A stretch of 42,180 bases of DNA from a virus. Numbering within the stretch: position 1 is the stretch's first letter; every line of letters starts with the position of its first letter. Where the stretch lies: IMG/VR virus record IMGVR_UViG_3300018036_001109, positions 1 through 42,180 of that record; one strand, 5' to 3'. Both the position numbers and the translations under genes were made by a program. The notes beneath the pieces are model-generated. The model was not told the DNA's origin. It did not search any database and saw only the letters and a program-made list of their open reading frames with translations. Of this stretch, positions 1 through 7,357 are shown in pieces.

Positions 1-40
1 CATCCATCCAAAATTTTATGTCTTCGATATCTATTTTCAT
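1..40 (-). CDS. Partial CDS leaving the left edge (first 13 codons)
   Basis: An ATG at 40-38 overlaps the TGA stop of the upstream radical SAM gene in an ATGA arrangement, the same coupling used throughout this operon. The visible codons read MKIDIEDIKFWMD and stay open to base 1. The start is short, charged and then aromatic. I recall similar N-termini on small uncharacterised proteins of marine T4-like phages, but the fragment is too short to assign a family. It is the last visible member of the minus-strand operon starting at 4618. Function unknown. Confidence 0.6.
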   Translation of the reverse strand, partial: MKIDIEDIKFWMD

Positions 41-1011
41 CGTTGAACCTTTGGTATTTTGCTATCTGCACTACTTACACAAGTATCAGTAACGCACTTA
101 GATGGTGCTTTAAACAGCGTAAAACCGTCTTGTAGCGTGCCTAAGGGTTCTTCCTTACAACTGTATGCTCTCTTAACTTCATTACCGCGTATAATACAAC
201 TTTGATACCCTGCATTGCAAGTCCAACCTTTAAACTTGTTAAAGTCAAAAGCATTAAAGCGTTCTGCTTGATCTAAATAATATTCCTTTATGCCATCTGT
301 TAATTTAATCTGATAGACTTCCTCATCTTGTATATGTTGTGGAAATCCTTGTTGCATAATTTTTAACTGTTCTTCCGTGTAACTATTGACCACAAATGAC
401 GCAGTAGGATCTGATTGCGGCTTAACCGTAACATTGATTCCTCTGTCGGCAAATCTTTGACATCTTTCAAGATACTCGTCAAACTGCTCTGGAACCATAA
501 CTTGATTAATTGTAACATATACTCCGTCCTTCATTAATTGAAGACATTTATCTCCAAACTCTTGTTCATTAGCAAACTCTGCATGGAAACTTGCTGTAAC
601 ACTTCGACGTTGTAAACTCTTAGTATTCTTTATAAAAGTATTCCACCACTTACTGCCCGGTGACAAATTTGTAGTCATGTGTATACTTTGATATTCAGGT
701 ACTGTATCACTACAGTAATGATCTATAATCTCCCCAAAGTATTTATAGGCAGTAGGTTCTCCTCCGCTAAAACTAAAATGAAAATCAGTGAATCCATTTT
801 CTCGTGCTTGACGTTTTATTTCATCAATAGTATTTTTATAAACGGTTAAGTCTTGATGATCAGGTTTATCTGTATTAGCATATGGCCAGCAGTAACTACA
901 TTTGTAATTACAAAAACGTCCAAGTATCCAACTAACATTAAACAACTGTGTGTCTAACATTGTGCGTTGACCGAACTTGTTAATATCTTTAAATGGAATC
1001 GCTATAGTCAT
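37..1011 (-). CDS. Radical SAM protein with C-terminal Cys-rich (SPASM-like) tail
   Basis: The protein (324 aa) carries the radical SAM signature CNYKCSYC, with cluster ligands Cys34, Cys38 and Cys41, and an SGGEP segment at residues 82-86 that contacts SAM in this superfamily. The last 70 residues hold further cysteines (WTCNAG, QSC, YSC, KCVTDTC), arranged like an auxiliary iron-sulfur (SPASM/twitch) domain. Such enzymes cleave SAM to a 5'-deoxyadenosyl radical and abstract hydrogen from peptides, sugars or aminocyclitols; the substrate here is not visible. The start lies 23 bases inside the upstream glycosyltransferase-like gene and the stop overlaps the next start by ATGA, so it is translated as part of a coupled operon. 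Family call is firm; the reaction is unknown. Confidence 0.88.
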   Translation of the reverse strand: MTIAIPFKDINKFGQRTMLDTQLFNVSWILGRFCNYKCSYCWPYANTDKPDHQDLTVYKNTIDEIKRQARENGFTDFHFSFSGGEPTAYKYFGEIIDHYCSDTVPEYQSIHMTTNLSPGSKWWNTFIKNTKSLQRRSVTASFHAEFANEQEFGDKCLQLMKDGVYVTINQVMVPEQFDEYLERCQRFADRGINVTVKPQSDPTASFVVNSYTEEQLKIMQQGFPQHIQDEEVYQIKLTDGIKEYYLDQAERFNAFDFNKFKGWTCNAGYQSCIIRGNEVKRAYSCKEEPLGTLQDGFTLFKAPSKCVTDTCVSSADSKIPKVQR

Positions 1012-1675
1012 TAAATTGTTCTTTTAACCATTTAAAATCATTAATTTTATATAACATTTCTTTGTCATCTTTATATTGTTCTCCCCAATGTTTTCCTATT
1101 AGAGCACCATGAATAGCATATTTGCCGTATTGTCCGTTTCCTACAGTACACCAAGTTTCTAAACGCTTTTCTGTTTCTTCATCTACTTGGCCTTTAATAG
1201 ATCTACTTGCTAATTTTGCACATTCTCTAAACGCACTCTTCCAAGTTGCAAACTCGTCGGTGTCAAAAACAGTCATGTTGCTTATTTCAGGCATTGCTTT
1301 AAACTTACTACTAATACTTGTTGTCATGTCGGGTACGGTGGTGTCCATGTTCAGTGTGAGTGATCTAGGGAGAAGTTTAACCCCACCGTATCCATATTCC
1401 AAGTTGTTTACAGGATTTAGACTTCTCCATACATGAACTGTTTCTAAATCCCACTCGGAAACCTCGTAATCAAAATTAAAATCGTTTTGCAATACTGCAT
1501 CGCCATCCACTACCCAAAACATTTTAGTAAAACATTTCTTTGCCGCAAGTATATGTGCTTGATGTATTCCTTCTATATCTTTTACACGCTTTGCCATTGG
1601 AAATTTACTTTTTAAAAATTCAAAGTTCTGATCAGCATGAGGCTCACCATAACTAATAAAAACTATATCATACAT
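989..1675 (-). CDS. DGD-motif glycosyltransferase-like protein (paralogue of 10074-10973)
   Basis: This 228-aa protein begins with a beta strand and a YGEP segment (residues 3-12), then has a helix-rich stretch and a WVVDGDA motif with Asp57 and Asp59. That layout resembles the nucleotide-binding half of a GT-A glycosyltransferase, where the DxD motif binds metal and nucleotide-sugar. It aligns by eye with the product of 10074-10973 (xDIxFxSYxEPxAxxN, AKRV, VEG, VDGDA, YGxGxxK), so the two are paralogues. It is shorter than most complete GT-A enzymes. The start overlaps the SGNH gene by 13 bases and the stop overlaps the radical SAM gene by 23. Donor and acceptor are unknown; placement in a sugar-enzyme operon supports glycan transfer. 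Confidence 0.7.
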   Translation of the reverse strand: MYDIVFISYGEPHADQNFEFLKSKFPMAKRVKDIEGIHQAHILAAKKCFTKMFWVVDGDAVLQNDFNFDYEVSEWDLETVHVWRSLNPVNNLEYGYGGVKLLPRSLTLNMDTTVPDMTTSISSKFKAMPEISNMTVFDTDEFATWKSAFRECAKLASRSIKGQVDEETEKRLETWCTVGNGQYGKYAIHGALIGKHWGEQYKDDKEMLYKINDFKWLKEQFNDYSDSI

Positions 1676-2484
1676 CTTACGTTATCCCTAATTTTATCTA
1701 CTACTTCCTGATGAATCAACGGACCGTCATGTGCATTGTCTCTGGCTCTATCTTCATTTTTTAAATTAAGTTTAGCAAACATATCCTTATCATAAGAAGT
1801 AGCAAAGTCTCCTTGGAAGGTCCAATGAAAGACTGGAACGCCTAGTGCGTTCCATAAGTTGTTTACACTATTAATATGTAAACTATTTTCAAATAACATT
1901 TGACCGTCTTCTAACGCCCAACGTTTAAAATACCACTGAGAATCTAACATTTCGTAAGTGTCAGCCGGTTCGTCTAAAACATTAGACCATTGAATATTTC
2001 TATCTTCTAATCTAATTGCTTTTTTAAATAGTCCTTCACGTTCTATATAACCAAAACTTTTTCTTGATGCTTGTGGCCATTGTATTACAACTGCACGAGG
2101 TTTAACAAATTTATTTTTAACAAATAATTGTGTGTTAATATTAATAATGTCAGGTCCAGTACCTGCTTTGGCTAAGTTAACAACGTCAATGTTTAAATCT
2201 TTACCTAATATATTACACCATAGTTCGTTTTCAAATAACCCAACGCCTTCAGTATAACTACATCCAAAAACAAGAATATAGTCATTATCTAATTTGTCTA
2301 ACTCTTTAGTTCTATAACCTAAACTATTAAAAGTGTAATCTAACTTGTCAGCAGTAGAATAATATTTCCAATCTGGTTTATTATGTATTACATAGTTTTC
2401 AGAATCATCTCCGCAATACCAATGTAATGACTTTCCTGCAACTTCCTCAAAATATAATAAAGGTTTAGACTTTGAATAAATCAT
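1663..2484 (-). CDS. SGNH/GDSL-like hydrolase
   Basis: The 273-aa product has a clear block I motif, LVFGCSYTEG, in which Ser76 would be the nucleophile, and a C-terminal RDNAHDGP segment in which Asp249 and His252 would complete an SGNH catalytic triad. The middle has the expected NLAKAGTG (block II-like glycine) and an IQWPQASRK segment in place of the usual GxND block III, a divergence common in phage members. Family members act as esterases or O-acyl hydrolases on polysaccharides; some relatives act as acetyltransferase partners. No signal peptide is seen, so action is probably inside the infected cell. The stop of the dehydrogenase upstream overlaps this ATG (ATGA). A second SGNH gene lies at 5235-5915. 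Confidence 0.75.
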   Translation of the reverse strand: MIYSKSKPLLYFEEVAGKSLHWYCGDDSENYVIHNKPDWKYYSTADKLDYTFNSLGYRTKELDKLDNDYILVFGCSYTEGVGLFENELWCNILGKDLNIDVVNLAKAGTGPDIININTQLFVKNKFVKPRAVVIQWPQASRKSFGYIEREGLFKKAIRLEDRNIQWSNVLDEPADTYEMLDSQWYFKRWALEDGQMLFENSLHINSVNNLWNALGVPVFHWTFQGDFATSYDKDMFAKLNLKNEDRARDNAHDGPLIHQEVVDKIRDNVRCMI

Positions 2485-3674
2485 TTCTTTCTTGTATTCC
2501 CGTAATGAATAACCATATAGTTAGAGTCAGGTTTCATTTGTCTCCAAGGGTCGATAAACACAGAATCTGTTCCATACTCTACATATGGTTCTGGATGGCA
2601 CAATAAAATTACTCCAGTAGGATTGTATGCACTACTTGGGATTTCAGATACTAACGGATCAATGTAAATTGCCGATTCACCCAGTTCTCGAATGTAGTAA
2701 TCTACTAATAATGCATAACTTCCGTCAGTATAAGAAACACCCGGTTTGTAAGAAACTCCATTTAACAAAATACTTCCACCATATTTCTCTTTTGTTTTAA
2801 CAACAAATTTAGCAAGGTTCTTTGCTTGCACTTCTCTTGCTGTCATAATGCTATCAAATATATCATAATCAAGATTAAGTTCTTTTGCCATAAAACGTAA
2901 AGCGATGTTATCTCTTGGATGGCAACTTCCGCCATCTCCCATGCCGGCTGTCATATAACGATCACTCATAATACGCATTGTTGATTCAGCAAGTGCTTTA
3001 GTAACTACGTCAACATTAATATTTCCTTGACGTTCGGCTACATCTTGAATCATATTAACAAGACTTAGTTTTGTTGAAATAAATGTGTTATAAAATACTT
3101 TGATACATTCGCACTCATCATATGTTCCAATTACATAACGAGGATTATTTTCCATTATGGTATCATAAAAATCACGTAACTGTTTTGCATCGCCAGTTTC
3201 ACTACCGTCGTCAGTACCGATCATAATCATCTCGGGATTAATCATATCCCAACCTACAGTACCCATTGCAATTAAGTAAGGATTATAAACAAATCTAGTA
3301 TTAGTTACACGTTGTACAAATTCTCTACGTGTTGTTCCAGGTAATACAGTTGATATTAAAACAAGCAACTGTTTTTTATTCATATATTTGTTTGCCTCTT
3401 CTAATACTGTATTAACAATGTCGTAATTAAAATCCTTAGGTTCTAAATGACTTGTCGGACGTTTCCCATCATATGCAGGATCGTGAGGTGTTGGAACAGC
3501 AACAAATACAATATCAGCATCTTTAACAGTTTCTTCAATAGTGTCTTTCTGATTAATTAAATCAGAAACAATTGGCGAAATGTCATATCCATTTACTTTA
3601 TGACCTTTCTTAACAATTTCCTCAGCACAGGGTACACCTAATTTACCTACACCAATATATCCAATAATACTCAT
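2481..3674 (-). CDS. UDP-glucose/GDP-mannose dehydrogenase family protein
   Basis: The 397-aa protein has an N-terminal Rossmann fold with the NAD motif GVGKLG (Gly8, Gly10, Gly13), a central helical domain with the Lys192/Asn196/Lys202 pattern, and the catalytic segment GGSCHPRDN with Cys251. The C-terminal domain has the GVSYKPGVSYTDGS segment that binds the sugar nucleotide. These are the hallmarks of enzymes that oxidise UDP-glucose, UDP-HexNAc or GDP-mannose at C6 to the uronic acid using two NAD. Length is slightly below the usual 400-450 residues. GGSCHPRD replaces the more common GGSCFPKD. It is overlapped by 4 bases at both ends, so it is coupled with the glycosyltransferase-like gene upstream and the SGNH gene downstream. 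The exact sugar cannot be read from sequence. Confidence 0.9.
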   Translation of the reverse strand: MSIIGYIGVGKLGVPCAEEIVKKGHKVNGYDISPIVSDLINQKDTIEETVKDADIVFVAVPTPHDPAYDGKRPTSHLEPKDFNYDIVNTVLEEANKYMNKKQLLVLISTVLPGTTRREFVQRVTNTRFVYNPYLIAMGTVGWDMINPEMIMIGTDDGSETGDAKQLRDFYDTIMENNPRYVIGTYDECECIKVFYNTFISTKLSLVNMIQDVAERQGNINVDVVTKALAESTMRIMSDRYMTAGMGDGGSCHPRDNIALRFMAKELNLDYDIFDSIMTAREVQAKNLAKFVVKTKEKYGGSILLNGVSYKPGVSYTDGSYALLVDYYIRELGESAIYIDPLVSEIPSSAYNPTGVILLCHPEPYVEYGTDSVFIDPWRQMKPDSNYMVIHYGNTRKK

Positions 3675-4618
3675 TTCATAACCTCAATTAATTTTTTATA
3701 CGCACCGCATTCCAATACAATTTTTGGAACACGACTTTTATCTAAACTAATATCTATTAGTTTATTATAGTTTCTTTCTACTTTTTGTGCAACCTTTTTA
3801 TAAAGATCGTTATAGTTTTGATTAACTAAATTTCTAATTTGAATTGCAATCATATCTGCACGTTTTTCTTGATTTGGCTCTGAATCAAAACTATAATCAA
3901 ATAATTCATCATACATTTCAAATCCAAATTCTTCACTTAACATCTTGTGATAGTTTTGTACACTAAAAACCAAAAATGGTTTCTTATAATATATAGGAGC
4001 GTAAGTCTTTTCTGTAGGAAACATTGTTTCCATTGTTGATTCATTAACTAGACTTACTAAACTAAAATTATAATCATTTGGCAACGTACTGTATTGAGCA
4101 GTTGTACTAGCATACTCTTTATCAATAATTAATCGTTCTTGTTTCCAATACTTCCAATCATAATCATTAATAAGATTATTCCAACTAATACTACCCTTAT
4201 CAATTAAGTTATGTTTTGCAAGTGTATCCATCATTAGACAACGATGTTGCCAAGGTTGGTTGTTCATACTAATAAATGGAATTGATATATCTTTATTAGA
4301 AATTGAATGATTAAATTTGTTAAATTCGTAAACTGTGTTTGCCGGCCAAAAACTTTTCCAAACAATCAAATTTCCATACTTAGGCCAAAAGTTATTGTTG
4401 CCTCCAAAATGTCCTGCAACAAAATGAACATTCTTTCCTTTAATATGCTTATTAACTTTTTTTTGATTAGGATAATTTTCCCAACCTAACATACTAAATT
4501 CTTCTGCACCTAATATTACAATATTAGAATTTGGATTATTGTCAATAGTCTTCAAGAAGTTGGTTAGACTCCAATGCTTTGACCACATAACGATGTTGTT
4601 ATAACTCATTTCACTCAC
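3671..4618 (-). CDS. EKT-motif glycosyltransferase-like protein
   Basis: This 315-aa protein has a C-terminal segment FPTEKTYAPIYYKKPF (residues 200-215) followed by LVFSVQNYHKML and GFEMYDELFDYSFD. This resembles the EK(T/L) plus 'PxVxxG' donor-binding region of GT-B fucosyltransferase-like and exostosin-like proteins. A central HRCLMMDTL...ISW block (about 125-146) is shared with the product of 7357-8502, so the two are distant paralogues on opposite strands. It is the first gene of the leftward operon and faces the rightward operon across a 29-base gap. No clear Shine-Dalgarno is seen; a GATAAT hexamer (minus strand, about 4629-4634) could be a weak -10. Substrates unknown. Confidence 0.6.
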   Translation of the reverse strand: MSEMSYNNIVMWSKHWSLTNFLKTIDNNPNSNIVILGAEEFSMLGWENYPNQKKVNKHIKGKNVHFVAGHFGGNNNFWPKYGNLIVWKSFWPANTVYEFNKFNHSISNKDISIPFISMNNQPWQHRCLMMDTLAKHNLIDKGSISWNNLINDYDWKYWKQERLIIDKEYASTTAQYSTLPNDYNFSLVSLVNESTMETMFPTEKTYAPIYYKKPFLVFSVQNYHKMLSEEFGFEMYDELFDYSFDSEPNQEKRADMIAIQIRNLVNQNYNDLYKKVAQKVERNYNKLIDISLDKSRVPKIVLECGAYKKLIEVMK

Positions 4619-4640
4619 ACTTATACTTATTATCTGCGTA

Positions 4641-4648
4641 TATAAATA
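4641..4648 (+). promoter_or_regulatory. T4-type late promoter box (perfect TATAAATA)
   Basis: The plus strand reads TATAAATA, an exact match to the T4 late promoter -10 element, in the divergent gap before the rightward operon. In T4, transcription starts about six bases past this element. Here that would be base 4654, the A of the second in-frame ATG of the DegT-like gene, which predicts a leaderless message. Motif match is direct; promoter activity is inferred. Confidence 0.6.
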
Positions 4649-5238
4649 TGTGTATGTTTGAAACCGTCAATAAATTTGAAAAAGCAATAGCAGAGTACTA
4701 TGGTTCTCCTTATGCTGTTGCTGTAGATAGTTGCACTCATGCTATTGAGTTGAGCCTAAGATACTTACAGCCACAAACTAAAATTACTGTTCCAAGTAGG
4801 ACATATATTAGCATACCCTTTACCTTAGAAAAACTCGGCCTTGATTGGGAATTTCAAGACATTGAATGGACTAGATCTTATCCTCTAGGTAATACAAGAA
4901 TAATCGATGCGGCTACAATGTTTGAAAGACACTCATACATTAATAATATGTTTATGTGTTTAAGTTTTCAATATAAAAAAGCATTAAGTTTAGGCAGAGG
5001 CGGTGCAATACTTTGTCCTAGTGAGAGAGATTATAATATTCTAAAACAAATGGCATATGATGGACGAACAGACGACAAACCTTGGGCGGAACAAAATATT
5101 AAATTTGTAGGATATCATTATTATATGACTCCAGAAACTGCACAACTTGGTTTAGATAAAATTAACGATTTAGAAAAAGGCAAAATATGGAGTAGTGATG
5201 ATTATCCGTATCTGCCAGATATGGATGTTTTTAAATGA
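4648..5238 (+). CDS. Compact DegT/DnrJ/EryC1-type PLP aminotransferase-like protein
   Basis: The 196-aa product has the DegT/StrS start FEKAIAEYYGSPYAVAVDSC with THAIELSL, the PLP-phosphate/substrate region VPSRTYISI, an Asp in IIDAAT (Asp87) that would pair with the PLP pyridine nitrogen, and SFQYKKALSLGRGGA in which Lys111 is the expected PLP lysine. A reduced GYHYYMTPETAQLGL segment follows. Family members transfer an amino group to keto-sugars or cyclitols. The usual length is about 370 residues, so this is roughly half size and lacks most of the C-terminal domain; it may be a miniature enzyme, a heteromer part, or inactive. Start at 4648 is not backed by a Shine-Dalgarno; the ATG at 4654 fits the promoter better. 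The stop overlaps the next ATG by ATGA. Confidence 0.72.
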   Translation: MCMFETVNKFEKAIAEYYGSPYAVAVDSCTHAIELSLRYLQPQTKITVPSRTYISIPFTLEKLGLDWEFQDIEWTRSYPLGNTRIIDAATMFERHSYINNMFMCLSFQYKKALSLGRGGAILCPSERDYNILKQMAYDGRTDDKPWAEQNIKFVGYHYYMTPETAQLGLDKINDLEKGKIWSSDDYPYLPDMDVFK

Positions 5239-5915
5239 GATTGTTTACTTTTGGTTGCTCGTATACCGAATACATTTGGCCTACATGGAGTGATATTGTT
5301 GCAAAAGATTTAGGCTGTGAAAATCATAACTATGGAAAAGCAGGTATGGGGAATCAGGGCATTGCTTGTAGACTAGTGGAAGCAAATCGCAAACATAGTT
5401 TTCAGACAGAAGATATTATTTGTATAGTTTGGAGTAGTTGGACTAGAGTTGATTTACTTAAAGACGAAAAATGGATTACTGAAGGCAACATACTAAACAG
5501 TGATTATTATTCAAACGAATACCTACAAAAACACTGGAGTGTAGAAAACGACGACATAAGAAACGAAACTGCTATATTACAAGGCAATGCTTATATAAAA
5601 CAATTTACACAAGATATTTTTAATGGGCATATTACAAGTGTTCCAAATCATTTGCCAGGTTCAAATAATATATTTCCTAAAACAAAATGCGTATATCAAG
5701 ATGACTCACACCCTAGTGTACTAGAACATATGGATTATGTGGAAAATACAATTTATCCAAGTCTTGGATATCATTTAAAACAATCAACAAAAGACTGGTG
5801 TTCTAACATGGAAATAATTATTCAACAATTAAAAGGCGAAAATTCTCGAATGAGTAATCTTGAATTAGAAGATTTAATTTTAGAACATTGGGAAGGACGT
5901 AAATCATATGTCTAG
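5235..5915 (+). CDS. SGNH/GDSL-like hydrolase (second copy)
   Basis: The 226-aa protein opens with FTFGCSYTEY, giving Ser9 as candidate nucleophile, then HNYGKAGMGNQG as block II, VWSSWTR in place of block III, and QDDSHPS with Asp156 and His159 as the DxxH of block V. This pattern defines SGNH hydrolases, which usually cleave or move acyl groups on glycans. It resembles the product of 1663-2484 only in these motifs. The start overlaps the DegT-like gene by ATGA and the stop overlaps the amidinotransferase by 8 bases, so it sits between two enzymes that could act in series. No signal peptide is visible. The last 30 residues are acidic and helical. Confidence 0.68.
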   Translation: MRLFTFGCSYTEYIWPTWSDIVAKDLGCENHNYGKAGMGNQGIACRLVEANRKHSFQTEDIICIVWSSWTRVDLLKDEKWITEGNILNSDYYSNEYLQKHWSVENDDIRNETAILQGNAYIKQFTQDIFNGHITSVPNHLPGSNNIFPKTKCVYQDDSHPSVLEHMDYVENTIYPSLGYHLKQSTKDWCSNMEIIIQQLKGENSRMSNLELEDLILEHWEGRKSYV

Positions 5916-6876
5916 TAACGAATGGGGACAACTTCGTAAAGTAATTGTAGGAATTGCAGATAATGCTAAAATTCCAAATGACATTGATATTAGTTTACGC
6001 TGTGTAAACTTTGCAGATAAATCTGACGAAACAGAAATTATTAAAGGCTCTTATCCGCAACAAGTTATCGATGAAGCAAATGAAGATTTAGAAGTTTTTG
6101 TAGATTTTTTAAAAGGAGAATCAGTTGAGGTTGTACGGCCAGATGCTACTGATTGTAATTATTATAATTATTGTCCTCGAGATAGTGTATTTGTACATGG
6201 AGATTTAACACTTGCAACACCTATGCCTATTCGTGCAAGAAAAGGCGAATGGAAAGCATTTGAAAAACATTTAAATAATCCTAAAGAAATACGTTGTTAT
6301 TACGAAAGTGCATTGTATAACACTGACTGCATTGGCAATAAAGACATACTTGCATTAAACGAATTTGAACCTGCTTTCGATGCCGCAAATGTTATTCGTG
6401 CTAACGATCACGTTTTATATCTTGTAAGTAATAGCGGAAATAAACTAGGTGCAACACTACTGCAAGATGCATTAGGTGATAGAGCCAAAGTGCATTTATT
6501 ACAAGACGTTTATAGTTATATGCATATTGATAGTACTATAGCATTCTTACGTGAAGGATTATTACTTGCTAACCCAAGTAGGATTAAAAGTAAAGACGAT
6601 TTGCCAGAACCTTTTAGAAACTGGGATATATTATGGTGTCCTGAACCTGTTGATATCGGTCACTATCCTAAATGGTGTAATGCAAGTACATGGATTAATA
6701 TGAACTTGTTTAGTGTAAATACTAAGTTAGTAGCACTTGAGAAACATCAGGAGCCACTACGTAAAGTTCTTGAAGCACAAGGTATTGATTGTGCTATGTT
6801 GCCAACAAGACATCAAAGAACACTTGGCGGTGGATTTCACTGCGTAACACTGGATACACATAGAGATGTTTTATAG
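5908..6876 (+). CDS. Glycine/inosamine-phosphate-type amidinotransferase
   Basis: The 322-aa protein matches the GATM/StrB amidinotransferase family along its length. Visible hallmarks are CPRDSVFVHGD (residues 89-99), EPAFDAANVIRA with the catalytic-type Asp159, YMHIDSTIAF with His206 and Asp208, LLANPSR, a KWCNASTWINMN segment, and LGGGFHCVTLD with the nucleophile Cys312. In this family the Cys takes an amidino group from arginine and passes it to an amine (glycine in AGAT, an inosamine phosphate in StrB1). All catalytic residues appear intact, so it is probably active. It lies two genes downstream of the DegT-like aminotransferase in the same coupled operon, which suggests the amine acceptor may be an aminated sugar or cyclitol. 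That acceptor is inferred, not shown. Confidence 0.88.
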   Translation: MSSNEWGQLRKVIVGIADNAKIPNDIDISLRCVNFADKSDETEIIKGSYPQQVIDEANEDLEVFVDFLKGESVEVVRPDATDCNYYNYCPRDSVFVHGDLTLATPMPIRARKGEWKAFEKHLNNPKEIRCYYESALYNTDCIGNKDILALNEFEPAFDAANVIRANDHVLYLVSNSGNKLGATLLQDALGDRAKVHLLQDVYSYMHIDSTIAFLREGLLLANPSRIKSKDDLPEPFRNWDILWCPEPVDIGHYPKWCNASTWINMNLFSVNTKLVALEKHQEPLRKVLEAQGIDCAMLPTRHQRTLGGGFHCVTLDTHRDVL

Positions 6877-7357
6877 AGGGATTATTAGCAAACTTTGGAA
6901 TGATGATTTCAAAGATTTTAATTACGTTAGACAACCTATTACAGGTGAAGAAGCAGATGCTTGGCGTGAACAAGGATATACACATACTACTACAACAGGC
7001 AAAATGTATGACAGTAAAAATCCAATGCCTGAATGGGTAGAAAAAGTTGCATCATTATTAAATTTACATAATCCTGGATTTGTGTTTTATAGAATGGATA
7101 CATTAGATATTATGCCTACACACGTTGATCATTTTAATACATATTGTCGTGTGTTTAATCAAGAACGAAAAAATGTAAGACGTGCTATTGTATTTTTAGA
7201 AGATTGGAAACCAGGTCATTACTTTGAAGTAGAAGGTATTGGTGTTGTAAACTATAAAGCAGGAGAATATGTTTTATGGGATGCCGATGCTCCACACGCC
7301 GCAAGTAACATTGGCGTAGATCCAAGATACACTTTACAAATTACAGGAAGTTACTAA
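6866..7357 (+). CDS. Fe(II)/2-oxoglutarate oxygenase-like (double-stranded beta-helix) protein
   Basis: This 163-aa product has a metal motif THVDHFNTY (His86, Asp88), a distal His144 in DAPHAASNIG and an Arg154 in PRYTLQITG, spaced like the HxD...H...R set of Fe(II)/2OG oxygenases and related prolyl/aspartyl hydroxylases. The core between them (AIVFLEDWKPGHYFEV, GEYVLWDAD) fits the jelly-roll strands. Such enzymes hydroxylate or desaturate peptides, sugars or small molecules. It overlaps the amidinotransferase by 11 bases and shares a TAATG with the next gene, so it is co-translated with them. A second oxygenase of another subfamily is at 11520-12074. Substrate unknown. Confidence 0.72.
   Translation: MFYRGIISKLWNDDFKDFNYVRQPITGEEADAWREQGYTHTTTTGKMYDSKNPMPEWVEKVASLLNLHNPGFVFYRMDTLDIMPTHVDHFNTYCRVFNQERKNVRRAIVFLEDWKPGHYFEVEGIGVVNYKAGEYVLWDADAPHAASNIGVDPRYTLQITGSY

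Noticed and set aside
1122-1436. 104-aa plus-strand reading frame
   Set aside because: Fully inside the well-supported glycosyltransferase-like gene on the other strand, with no ribosome binding site or recognisable motif.
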